27,741 nt of DNA from positions 1 to 27,741 of the forward strand of contig SSSX01000037.1 of the NCBI GenBank assembly GCA_015657735.1, written 5' to 3'. Below, piece after piece: positions 20,281 to 27,741 of this stretch. Numbering within the stretch: the stretch's first letter is position 1; each line of letters opens with the position of its first letter. The position numbers and the translations under genes are program-made. The notes under the pieces are model-generated. The model saw only the letters and a program-made list of their open reading frames with translations. It did not search any database and was not told the origin of the DNA. Source of the stretch: Zoogloeaceae bacterium. Its GTDB lineage: Bacteria; Pseudomonadota; Gammaproteobacteria; Burkholderiales; Rhodocyclaceae.

Positions 20281-20317
20281 AAATTGCAACAATGATCCGG
20301 CCATTGTTGCAATTTTT
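20281..20317. terminator. Bidirectional hairpin terminator between DUF2249 and HPP-CBS genes
   Basis: A perfect 14-bp inverted repeat (AAATTGCAACAATG at 20281-20294, complement at 20302-20315, loop ATCCGGC) is followed by TT, making a TTTTT run. The minus strand has the mirrored run after AAATT. It sits between convergent stops at 20272 and 20351. GTTGC at 20274-20278 can pair alternatively with GCAAC at 20286-20290. Confidence 0.75.
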
Positions 20318-20350
20318 GAACCATTGGCGCCGGCCGGCCGGCGGCGCGTC

Positions 20351-21535
20351 TCAGGTCTCGTCGCCGCGCACGTAGTCCAGCGCCTCGTGCTGGAACAGCA
20401 CCGCGGTCATCGTGGCCGGGTCGATCAGGCCGGCCAGGCGGCCGCCGTCGTCCACCACCGGCACGCCCTGCTGGCGGCCGCGGCCGAGCAGGTCGGCGGC
20501 GGCGGCGATGCCGTCGCCGGTCGTCACGCTGCGCAGGCCGTCCTTCGGGGTGTGCATGATCTGGCCGACGACCTCCGGTTTGGTGGTGTGCTCGCCTGGC
20601 GTCGGACGCAGCAGGCGGCGCACGTTGTCGCCGATGCGCTGACCGCTGTCCGGCTCGACGTGGCGCAGAAAATCCTCCAGACGCAGCAGGCCGATGACGC
20701 GCCGGTTGCGGTCGACCACCGGCAGCAGCGCGAGGTTGTGGCGGTTCATCATCCGCCAGGCATCGTTGAGTCCGGTGGCGAAGTCGACGCTGAGCGTCGC
20801 CGGCTCCATCACGTCGCCGCAGGTGAGCAGCACGTGGCGGTGGAAGGCATGGCGGGCGGCACGCTGGAAGACCTGGGCCAGATCGTCCTCGCTGACGTCG
20901 AGGTAGGCGTCGATCTCGGCCAGCGCGGCGGCCAGGTCGGGGTGCTGGATGCCATCCGGGCTGCGCCGCGGCGGCGTCGGCGTCGACACGGCGGGCGAAC
21001 ACAGCGGGTAGCGGCGGCCGGGAATCAGGTTGTTGACGGCGGTGGCGGCGATCAGCATGGCGGCCACGTTGCAGGCCGCGGCGCCAAGGCTGGTCGCCAT
21101 GTCGAGGCCCTGGGCGGCGGCGCTCGCCATCACGATGGCCATCGCGCCGCCGGGCGGGTGCAGGCAGCGCAGCCAGGCCATCAGCCACACCGAGCCGGTG
21201 ACCGCCGCGGCGACCGCCGGGTAGCCGGCCGGCATCCAGCTGCCGCAGGCGAAGCCGGTCAGCGCCGGCAGCAGCAGGCCGCCGATCACCGACCAGGGCT
21301 GGGCGAGGGGGCTGTGCGGCAGCACGAAGAGGATCACCGAGGTGGCACCGAGCGGGGCCAGCAGGCGCCGCGCCTCGGCCGACACCGGCAGCACGACCAG
21401 CACGCCTTCGAAGATCAGCACGCCGAGCAGCGCGGCGATCGCACTGCGCCAGCGTTCGGCGGTCGACAGCGGCGCGGCATCGGCGAAAAGGTAGCGGCGG
21501 GCGAAGTGGGCAAGCGTCTGGCGGAGGGCGTTCAT
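20351..21535 (-). CDS. HPP-domain membrane protein with C-terminal CBS pair
   Basis: 394 residues. Four to five TM helices occupy about 30-190 and carry the name-giving motif RCLHPPGGAMAIVMA and LLAPLGATSVILFVLPHSPLAQPW. Two CBS domains follow (about 239-290, GDVMEPATLSV to LLPVVDRNRRVIGLL; and about 322-380, VGQIMHTPKDGLRSV to GVPVVDDGGRLAGLID). CBS pairs usually sense adenosine nucleotides. HPP proteins from cyanobacteria and chloroplasts transport nitrite, so nitrite movement gated by energy state is plausible (inference). It is convergent with the DUF2249 gene and divergent from the 12-TM protein gene, with 88 bp between starts. Confidence 0.9.
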   Translation of the reverse strand: MNALRQTLAHFARRYLFADAAPLSTAERWRSAIAALLGVLIFEGVLVVLPVSAEARRLLAPLGATSVILFVLPHSPLAQPWSVIGGLLLPALTGFACGSWMPAGYPAVAAAVTGSVWLMAWLRCLHPPGGAMAIVMASAAAQGLDMATSLGAAACNVAAMLIAATAVNNLIPGRRYPLCSPAVSTPTPPRRSPDGIQHPDLAAALAEIDAYLDVSEDDLAQVFQRAARHAFHRHVLLTCGDVMEPATLSVDFATGLNDAWRMMNRHNLALLPVVDRNRRVIGLLRLEDFLRHVEPDSGQRIGDNVRRLLRPTPGEHTTKPEVVGQIMHTPKDGLRSVTTGDGIAAAADLLGRGRQQGVPVVDDGGRLAGLIDPATMTAVLFQHEALDYVRGDET

Positions 21536-21623
21536 GGCGCGCGGGCGAATGGATTTCGGCTAGTCTGGCAGCGAGCGCGATAGGATGCCTTGACGTGGCT
21601 TGGGTGGAAAGCGGGGAGGACGG

Positions 21624-22733
21624 GTGCTGATTTATCTGGGATGTAGCGCGGTGGCGGCCTTCGCGCTGGCGATCGGGCTGACGGTGGCCGGCGCGGCGCC
21701 GGCGGCGGTCGCCCATGCAGCCTTCGCGCTCGGCGCGATGCCGCTGATCTTTGCGGCGATGGGGCATTTCGTGCCGGTGCTGACCCGCAGCGGCGGCGCC
21801 GAACCGGCCATCCACCGCCTGCCGCTGGTGCTGCAGGCGGCCGGCGCGGTGGCGGTCGGGGTGCTGGCCGGCGCGCTGCCGGGCTGGGCGCTGCATCCGG
21901 CGATCGTCGCCGGGCTGGCGGCGGCGGCGGTCTTTCTGGGCTGGCAGTGGCGGCGCGGGCGGGCCAGCCTCGGCCGCCCGCACCCGGGCCTGGGCTGGTA
22001 CAAGGCGGCGCTGGTGTGCCTGCTGCTCGCCCTTGCGGCGATCTTCGCCGGGCTGCTGTGGCCGGCCGGCTACGCCGCGCTGCGGCTGGCTCACCTGCAC
22101 CTGAACACGCTCGGCTTCATCGGCCTCACCGCCATCGGCACGCTGCACGTGCTGATGCCGACGGTGCTCGGCCAGCCCGATCCGCTGGCCGCGCAGCGCC
22201 TGCGCCGCCAGCTGCCGTGGGCGCTGGGCGGCGTGGCGGCCACCGCGGCGGCGGGGCTGCTGGCGTGGCTGACGCCGGTCGGCGTGCTGCTCGTCGGCGG
22301 CGTGCTCGTCGATACCGTGGCCGGCTGGCTGAAGACGCATGGCGTGCGGCGGATCGTCGGCGACGGGGCGGCGGTGGCGCTGCTCGGCGCGGCGCTGGGC
22401 CTGCTGGCGACGGTCGCTACCGGCTTCGTCCATGGTTTCGGCGGACTGCCCGGGCGGCCGGCGGTGACCGCTTTCTTCACGCTGTTCCTGCTGCCGCTGG
22501 TGACCGGCGCGTTGTCGCAGCTGCTGCCGGTGTGGCGTTTTCCGGGTCCGGCGACGCCGGCGCGGGCGCGGATGCGGGCCACGCTGGTGCGCTTCGGCGC
22601 GCTGCGCACCGGCCTGTTCCTCGTCGGCGGCGGGCTGCTCAGCGCCGGGGCGACGGCGGGGGCCGCGCCGGTGGCGGCCGGCGTGCTGCTTTTTGCCGCG
22701 ATGCTGCTGCGCGGGCTGCGCGCGCGGGGCTGA
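21624..22733 (+). CDS. 12-TM membrane protein, NnrS/heme-copper-oxidase-subunit-I-like
   Basis: 369 residues, almost all membrane; I count 12 hydrophobic helices, extremely Ala/Leu/Gly-rich. Conserved-looking polar spots are HAAF and MGHFVPVLTRS in helix 2 and RLAHLHLNTLGFIGLTAIGTLHVLMP in helix 6. That His-rich helix recalls NnrS and cbb3-type subunit I relatives, which bind heme or copper and occur in NO/denitrification loci. The exact family is not certain. GTG 21624 is chosen over TTG 21600 because GGGGAGGA lies just before it. It is divergent from the HPP-CBS gene; thrC follows after 55 bp on the same strand. Confidence 0.75.
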   Translation: MLIYLGCSAVAAFALAIGLTVAGAAPAAVAHAAFALGAMPLIFAAMGHFVPVLTRSGGAEPAIHRLPLVLQAAGAVAVGVLAGALPGWALHPAIVAGLAAAAVFLGWQWRRGRASLGRPHPGLGWYKAALVCLLLALAAIFAGLLWPAGYAALRLAHLHLNTLGFIGLTAIGTLHVLMPTVLGQPDPLAAQRLRRQLPWALGGVAATAAAGLLAWLTPVGVLLVGGVLVDTVAGWLKTHGVRRIVGDGAAVALLGAALGLLATVATGFVHGFGGLPGRPAVTAFFTLFLLPLVTGALSQLLPVWRFPGPATPARARMRATLVRFGALRTGLFLVGGGLLSAGATAGAAPVAAGVLLFAAMLLRGLRARG

Positions 22734-22746
22734 GGGCGGCCGGCTG

Positions 22747-22755
22747 TGCTATCTT
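22747..22755 (+). promoter_or_regulatory. Possible extended -10 promoter for thrC
   Basis: TGCTATCTT (TG-N-TATCTT) lies 33 bp before the thrC ATG, in the 55-bp gap after the membrane protein gene. It has the extended -10 form and 4/6 match to TATAAT. The separation from hom means thrC needs its own promoter or read-through from the preceding gene. Confidence 0.3.
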
Positions 22756-22788
22756 CCAAGGTTTTCGTTTTTCGATTCGGCGAGCCCC

Positions 22789-24228
22789 ATGCGCTACATC
22801 TCCACCCGCGGCCAGTCTGCCCCCCAATCCTTCTGTGACATCCTGCTTGGCGGCCTGGCGCCGGATGGCGGTCTGTACCTGCCGGAAAGCTACCCGCAGG
22901 TCAGCCGCGCCGATCTCGACGCCTGGCGCCAGCTCTCGTACGCCGAACTGGCCTGCGCGATCCTGTCGCGCTTCATCGACGACATTCCCGCCGCCGACCT
23001 CAAGGCGATCTGCGACAAGACCTACACCGCCGAGGTGTACGGCTACGTGCGCGACGACGCGAAAGCCGTCGACATCACCCCGGTGCACTGGCTTGAGCCC
23101 GGCAAGCTGGGCCTGCTCGAACTGTCCAACGGCCCGACGCTGGCCTTCAAGGACATGGCGATGCAGCTGCTCGGCAACCTCTTCGAATACGTGCTCGACA
23201 AGCGCGGCGAGCAGATCAACATTCTCGGCGCGACCTCCGGCGACACCGGCTCGGCGGCCGAATACGCGATGCGCGGCAAGCACGGCGTGCGCGTCTTCAT
23301 GCTGTCGCCGCACGGCCGCATGAGCGCCTTCCAGCGCGCCCAGATGTATTCGCTGCAGGACGCCAACATCTTCAATATCGCCGTGCGCGGCATGTTCGAC
23401 GACGCCCAGGACGTGGTGAAGGCGGTCTCCAACGACCACGCCTACAAGGCCCGCTACAAGATCGGCGCCGTCAACTCGATCAACTGGGCGCGCGTCGCGG
23501 CGCAGATCGTCTATTACTTCAAGGGCTACTTCGCGGCCACCGACAACAACGACCAGCAGGTCACGTTCGCGGTCCCGTCGGGCAACTTCGGCAACATCTG
23601 CGCCGGCCACATCGCCCGCATGATGGGCCTGCCGGTGGCCCGGCTGATCCTCGCCACCAACGAGAACGACGTGCTCGACGAGTTCTTCCGCAGCGGCGTC
23701 TACCGCCCGCGCGCCACCGCCGAAACCCACGCCACCTCCAGCCCGTCGATGGACATCTCGAAGGCCTCCAACTTCGAGCGTTTCGTGTTCGATCTGGTCG
23801 GCCGCGACGGCGCGAAGGTGCGCGCGCTGTGGAGCAAGGTCGATGCCGGCGGCGCCTTCGACCTGTCCGGCTCGCCCGAATTCGCAAAGATCGGCGACTA
23901 CGGCTTCGTGTCGGGCAGCAGCAGCCACGCCGAGCGCCTGGCGACGATCCGCCGCGCCGACGCCGACTACGCCACCGTGATCGACACCCACACCGCCGAC
24001 GGCCTCAAGGTGGCCCTCGAACTGCGCGACCCGGCGGTGCCGACGCTGGTGCTCGAAACCGCCCAGCCGGCCAAGTTCGAGGACACCATCGTCGAAGCCC
24101 TCGGCCGCAAGCCGGCACGTCCGGCCGGGCTCGACAACATTGAGGCGCTGCCGCAGCGCGTCGAGGTGATGGACGTCGATGCCGACGCAATCAAGGCGCT
24201 GATCGCGCGTACCGTCGATGCAGTCTGA
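22789..24228 (+). CDS. thrC: Threonine synthase
   Basis: 479 residues, PLP-dependent fold type II. It converts O-phosphohomoserine to threonine. Features of the long bacterial/fungal class: N-terminal MRYISTRGQSAPQSF, ILLGGLAPDGGLYLPE, PLP lysine Lys121 in SNGPTLAFKDMAMQLLGN, phosphate-binding ATSGDTGSAAEYA, and SGNFGNICAGHIARMMGLP. It completes the pathway begun by hom but is 4.8 kb away across inserted genes. The downstream methyltransferase gene overlaps its last 11 bases. No strong Shine-Dalgarno is seen before ATG 22789. Confidence 0.97.
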   Translation: MRYISTRGQSAPQSFCDILLGGLAPDGGLYLPESYPQVSRADLDAWRQLSYAELACAILSRFIDDIPAADLKAICDKTYTAEVYGYVRDDAKAVDITPVHWLEPGKLGLLELSNGPTLAFKDMAMQLLGNLFEYVLDKRGEQINILGATSGDTGSAAEYAMRGKHGVRVFMLSPHGRMSAFQRAQMYSLQDANIFNIAVRGMFDDAQDVVKAVSNDHAYKARYKIGAVNSINWARVAAQIVYYFKGYFAATDNNDQQVTFAVPSGNFGNICAGHIARMMGLPVARLILATNENDVLDEFFRSGVYRPRATAETHATSSPSMDISKASNFERFVFDLVGRDGAKVRALWSKVDAGGAFDLSGSPEFAKIGDYGFVSGSSSHAERLATIRRADADYATVIDTHTADGLKVALELRDPAVPTLVLETAQPAKFEDTIVEALGRKPARPAGLDNIEALPQRVEVMDVDADAIKALIARTVDAV

Positions 24229-24853
24229 CAACCCCTTCCACTTCTGGAACAGCCGCTTCGCCGCGGCCGGCGAGGATTTCGTGTTCGGCACCGAGCCGAA
24301 CGCCTTTCTCGCTGCCCAGGCGCTGCGCCTTGCGCCCGGCCAGCGGGCGCTCGCCGTCGCCGACGGCGAGGGGCGCAACGGCGTGTGGCTGGCCGAGCAG
24401 GGGCTCAGGGTCGACACCGTCGAGTTCGCGCCGGCGGCGGTCGCCAAGGCTCGGCGCCTCGCCGCCGCACGCGGGCTCGCCGGCGACGCCGCGCCGAATT
24501 TCATCGAAGCCGATCTGCTCGCCTGGGACTGGCCGACCGCCACCTACGACGTGGTGGTCGCGATCTTCATCCAGTTCGTCGGCCCGGCCGAGCGCGCGCT
24601 GCTCTTCGCGCGCATGAGCGCCGCCCTCAAGCCCGGCGGCCTGCTGCTGATCCAGGGCTACACGCCGCGCCAGCTCGACTACAACACCGGCGGCCCGTCG
24701 CAGGTCGAGAATCTCTACACCCGCGCGCTGCTCGAAGACGCCTTCGCCGGCTTCGACATCGAGCTTCTCGCCGAATACGACAGCGAAATCGAGGAAGGCC
24801 CCGCCCACAAGGGCATGTCGGCGCTGATCGATTTGGTGGCGGTGAAGCGCTGA
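24218..24853 (+). CDS. Class I SAM-dependent methyltransferase
   Basis: 211 residues, cytosolic. The N-terminal HFWNSRFAAAGEDFVFGTEPNAFL is typical of the TehB-like small-molecule methyltransferase group. SAM-binding motif I is ALAVADGEGRNGVWLA (about 44-59), with acidic motif VDTVEFAPAAVAKAR and post-motif FIEADLLAWDWP, then YDVVVAIFIQFVGPAER and LKPGGLLLIQGY. The substrate is not predictable. The start overlaps the thrC end by 11 bases, so translation is probably coupled; many betaproteobacterial thrC genes have unrelated neighbours, and no threonine role is implied. Confidence 0.9.
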   Translation: MQSDNPFHFWNSRFAAAGEDFVFGTEPNAFLAAQALRLAPGQRALAVADGEGRNGVWLAEQGLRVDTVEFAPAAVAKARRLAAARGLAGDAAPNFIEADLLAWDWPTATYDVVVAIFIQFVGPAERALLFARMSAALKPGGLLLIQGYTPRQLDYNTGGPSQVENLYTRALLEDAFAGFDIELLAEYDSEIEEGPAHKGMSALIDLVAVKR

Positions 24854-24872
24854 TTTCTTCAGTGGTGGCGCG

Positions 24873-25193
24873 TCACGCGCCAACCGCGCCCATCCCGTGT
24901 TTCGCCCGCGCCCTGGCGCATTGCGCGTCGCCGGCCTGCACTTCGCGGCACGGCTCGGGACGCTGCGCGTAGATCCGGCAGCCCACCTTGTGGCCGACTT
25001 CGCCGTCGAGCGCCGTGCAGCGGGGATTGGCGCAATGGGTGCCGGCCATGCAGCTGAAGCGTTGATTGACCTGTTCGGTCAGTTCGATGGGGATGCCGCG
25101 GGCGTCGGCCTCGGCCCAGTAGAAGGACACGCGGAAACTCGCGCAGCAGGCGCCGCAATCGAGGCAGGGGTTGACGGTGTCGACGGCGGGCAT
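24873..25193 (-). CDS. YkgJ-family cysteine-cluster (Zn/Fe-binding) protein
   Basis: 106 residues with ten Cys: CLDCGACC near the N-terminus (Cys10, 13, 16, 17), then FSC, THC, PRC, VGC, EPC and AQC. The pattern CxxCxxCC...CRIYAQRPEPCRE is the signature of the YkgJ/UPF0153 family, thought to bind a metal or Fe-S centre; function unknown. The start ATG 25193 has no obvious Shine-Dalgarno. The gene lies 62 bp downstream of the hybrid kinase stop on the same strand and may be read from its transcript. It ends 19 bp from the convergent methyltransferase gene. Confidence 0.88.
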   Translation of the reverse strand: MPAVDTVNPCLDCGACCASFRVSFYWAEADARGIPIELTEQVNQRFSCMAGTHCANPRCTALDGEVGHKVGCRIYAQRPEPCREVQAGDAQCARARAKHGMGAVGA

Positions 25194-25255
25194 GGCGGGC
25201 AGCGGCGTGGAGTGAACAACCGGCCCCGATTGTGCCACGCGCTCCGCGCCGCCGC

Positions 25256-27741
25256 TCACGCCCGCCACGGCGCGCTGGCGGCGACGAGCGCGCCGATCTC
25301 GCCTTCGATGGCGGCGAGTGCGGGGTCGACCCCGCTGGCGCCGTTTTCGATGGCCCGCTCGAGTTGCCGGGCCGACTCCATCAGATCGAGCGCGCACAGG
25401 AAGCCGGCGTTGCTGCCGAGGGTGTGCATGCGCCGGGCGGCGCTTTCCAGATCGCCCCGGGCGAGGTCCTGGCGGGTCCGCCCGGCGGCGTCGGCGTTGT
25501 CGGCGACGAACATCCTGAGCAGGTGCACGAACATCTCCCGGTCGCGGCCCAGGCGCTGGGCGGCGCGCTGGTGGTCGATCCCGGCGATCGCCGGAAAGCC
25601 GCTGCCGTCGTCGGCGGCCGTGGGCGTCGCCGTCGCCGCGGGGGCGGGGCGGGGCGCGATCCAGCGCAGCAGCGTGGTGGTCATCTGCTCGAGGTCCATC
25701 GGCTTGGGCAGCACGTCGTTGGCGCCGGCGGCACGGGCGGCGGCCTGCTGCTCGTCGCGCACGCCGGCGGTGAAGGCCAGCACCGGCAGATCGGTCAGGC
25801 CGAGTTCGCCACGGATCAGGCGGGTTGCGCTGAGGCCGTCCATCACCGGCATCTGCACGTCCATCAGCACCGCGTCGAAGCGTTCGGGGCGGGTGCGCAG
25901 CAGCTGCACGGCCTGCTGACCGTCGGCGGCGAGGGTGGCGTCGGCGCCTTCGAGGGCGAGCGCCCGTTCGACGAGGTCGCGGTTCATCGCGCTGTCGTCC
26001 ACCACCAGCAGGTGGGCGCCGGCCAGACGCGGCCCGGACGGTGCGCGGGCGGGCGCCGCCGGAGTGGCCAGGGTGCGGGCCTGGGCCTCGCTGCCGCGCG
26101 CGAAGGGCAGTTCGAACCAGAAGCGGCTGCCCTCGCCGGGCCGGCTGTCGGCGCCGATGGTGCCGCCCATCAGTTCGGTGAGGCGCTTGCAGATCGACAG
26201 GCCGAGGCCGGTGCCGCCGAAGCGCCGGCCGATGCCGGCGTCGGCCTGGGCGAAGGGGGCGAACAGCCCGGCCAGCGCCTCGGGGGCGATGCCGATGCCG
26301 CTGTCGCGCACCTCGAAGCGCAGCCGGAGCGCGGTGTCGCCGGCCTCGCGCACGCTGACGCCGACCGTCACTTCGCCGCGTTCGGTGAACTTGATGGCGT
26401 TGCCGGTGAGGTTGAACAGGATCTGCTCGACCCGCAGGCCGTCGCCGATCAGCGCGCCGACCGGGGCCGGCGGCGCGTCGATGTGGAGTGCCAGGCCCTT
26501 GGCGCGGGCGATCTGGCCCATCAGGCTGTCGAGGCTGGCGAGCAGCGCCGGCAGGTCGAAGGGCCGGTGTTCGATGCGCAGCTGGCCGGCTTCGATCTTC
26601 GACAGGTCGAGCACGTCGTTGAGGATGGCCAGCAGCGACTGGCCGGCGCTGCGGATGCGCTCGACCATCTCGTGCTGGTTGGGCGCCAGCGGCTCGCGGG
26701 CCAGCACCTGGGCGAGACCCAGCACGGCGTTCATCGGCGTGCGGATCTCGTGGCTCATGTGGGCGAGGAACTCGCTCTTGGCGGCGTTGGCGGCCTCGGC
26801 GCTGGCCGATGCCTGGCGCAGCTTGCGCTCGTAGCGCTTGCGTTCGCTGATGTCGCGGGTCACGCCGAGGAGTTCGACGGTGCTGCCGTCGGCGCTGACG
26901 AGGGGGCTCGCGGTCACGTCGGTCCAGACCGTCGAGCCGTCCTTGCAGCGCTGTTCGAGTTCTTCGTGGAACGGCGCCAGCGGCTGCCCGGCCGCCAGGC
27001 TGGCCTTCAGTCCGCTGAGGTAGGCGTCGGCAATGGCGAACGATTCGGGAGTCAGCACGTCGCCGATCGACTGCTGCATGGCCTCGTCCACGGTGTAGCC
27101 GCGCAGGCGCTGGACCGACGGGCTGACGTAGGAGTAGCGGCCGTTCAGGTCGAGGGTGAGGATCACGTCGATGGCGTTGTCGGCGAGCAGGCGGTGGCGT
27201 TCCTCGCTGAGGCGCAGCCGTTCCTCCATCTCGCGGCGGGCCGTGATGTCTTCGACGATGACCAGATGGCGCGGCGCGGCGTCGTCGGCAACGTGCACCG
27301 GGGCGCAGGTCAGGCTGGCCCACACGACCGCGCCGTCGGGGCGCAGATAGCGTTTCTTGAGGCCGTAGCCGGCGATCTCGCCGCGCGTCAGCTGGGCGAT
27401 GCGGTCGAGGCTGACGGGGACGTCGTCGGGGTGGGTGAACTCCGTCTGGTCGAGGCCGGGCAGCGTGTCGGGGCGGCGGCCGATGATGTCGGCGAAGCGG
27501 CGGTTGCCTTCGATGATGCGGCCGTCGAGCGAATCGACCAGCACCACGCCGAGCGGGGCTTGTTCGAAGATCACGCGGAAGCGCGCTTCGGCGGCCTGGC
27601 GGGCCTCGAGCGCGGCCACTTCGCGGCGCTGACGATCGCGCCGCCACAGCAGGTAGCCGCCCGAATAGGCGAGCAGCAGGCCGCAGCCGAGGACCACCGC
27701 GGTGGCCCACGCCACGGTGCGGATGCCGGCGTAGGCTTCCA
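25256..27741 (-). CDS. Hybrid sensor histidine kinase (TM-PAS-PAS-HisKA-HATPase-REC-HPt), 5' partial
   Basis: The frame is open to the window edge; about 828 residues are visible. The N-terminal piece EAYAGIRT followed by one TM helix (AWATAVVLGCGLLLAYSGGYLLW) looks like the end of a periplasmic sensor, so GTG 27715 is probably not the start. Two PAS domains follow (nt about 27580-27240 and 27200-26840), then HisKA SHEIRTPMNAVLG (His codon 26752-26750) and HATPase (NLTGNAIKFTE, DSGIGI, GGTGLGL). The receiver has VLMDVQMPVMDG (Asp codon 25861-25859) and the HPt has ARRMHTLGSNAGFL (His codon 25426-25424). It is related in layout to the kinase at 8531-12736. No response regulator is adjacent. 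Confidence 0.92.
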   Translation of the reverse strand, partial: EAYAGIRTVAWATAVVLGCGLLLAYSGGYLLWRRDRQRREVAALEARQAAEARFRVIFEQAPLGVVLVDSLDGRIIEGNRRFADIIGRRPDTLPGLDQTEFTHPDDVPVSLDRIAQLTRGEIAGYGLKKRYLRPDGAVVWASLTCAPVHVADDAAPRHLVIVEDITARREMEERLRLSEERHRLLADNAIDVILTLDLNGRYSYVSPSVQRLRGYTVDEAMQQSIGDVLTPESFAIADAYLSGLKASLAAGQPLAPFHEELEQRCKDGSTVWTDVTASPLVSADGSTVELLGVTRDISERKRYERKLRQASASAEAANAAKSEFLAHMSHEIRTPMNAVLGLAQVLAREPLAPNQHEMVERIRSAGQSLLAILNDVLDLSKIEAGQLRIEHRPFDLPALLASLDSLMGQIARAKGLALHIDAPPAPVGALIGDGLRVEQILFNLTGNAIKFTERGEVTVGVSVREAGDTALRLRFEVRDSGIGIAPEALAGLFAPFAQADAGIGRRFGGTGLGLSICKRLTELMGGTIGADSRPGEGSRFWFELPFARGSEAQARTLATPAAPARAPSGPRLAGAHLLVVDDSAMNRDLVERALALEGADATLAADGQQAVQLLRTRPERFDAVLMDVQMPVMDGLSATRLIRGELGLTDLPVLAFTAGVRDEQQAAARAAGANDVLPKPMDLEQMTTTLLRWIAPRPAPAATATPTAADDGSGFPAIAGIDHQRAAQRLGRDREMFVHLLRMFVADNADAAGRTRQDLARGDLESAARRMHTLGSNAGFLCALDLMESARQLERAIENGASGVDPALAAIEGEIGALVAASAPWRA

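Overview
This 27.7 kb window is GC-rich and looks like chromosome from a betaproteobacterium. I infer order Rhodocyclales (Zoogloea, Azoarcus or Thauera-like). The reasons are the alaA/hom/thrC gene set, an AlaA colinear with the enterobacterial enzyme, a PEP-CTERM protein behind a sigma-54 promoter, a selD/mnmH pair and very large PAS-rich hybrid kinases. I cannot prove the genus. No rRNA, tRNA, CRISPR, IS element or phage gene is visible, and no gap between genes exceeds about 235 bp.

Region 1 (1-6344) is a cell-surface and secretion locus. It starts with the 3' part of a giant secreted repeat protein (three PKD-type repeats, three exact 95-residue repeats, a C-terminal cap). A small PEP-CTERM protein follows, with its own near-consensus sigma-54 promoter and a terminator. 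Then come a PrtD-type type I secretion ABC transporter and its HlyD-family adaptor. The outer-membrane TolC-like partner and the exosortase are not in the window.

Region 2 (6370-8578) is a divergent selenium pair, selD and mnmH, which together supply tRNA 2-selenouridine. Region 3 (8531-15202, all minus strand) holds an orphan hybrid histidine kinase, a PIN-PhoH protein, a Bcp/PrxQ peroxiredoxin and a Mth938-like protein.

Region 4 (15381-24853) is the alanine/threonine block: alaA, hom and thrC followed by a methyltransferase. Hom and thrC are separated by about 4.8 kb carrying an SbmA/YddA-like ABC transporter, a DUF2249 protein, an HPP-CBS membrane protein and a 12-TM protein resembling NnrS/heme-copper proteins. 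A candidate FNR/DNR-type promoter precedes the DUF2249 gene. This is the most interesting accessory segment: it looks like a nitrogen-oxide-related module placed inside an amino-acid cluster.

Region 5 (24873-27741, minus strand) has a YkgJ-type cysteine-cluster protein and a second hybrid histidine kinase whose N-terminus lies beyond the window.
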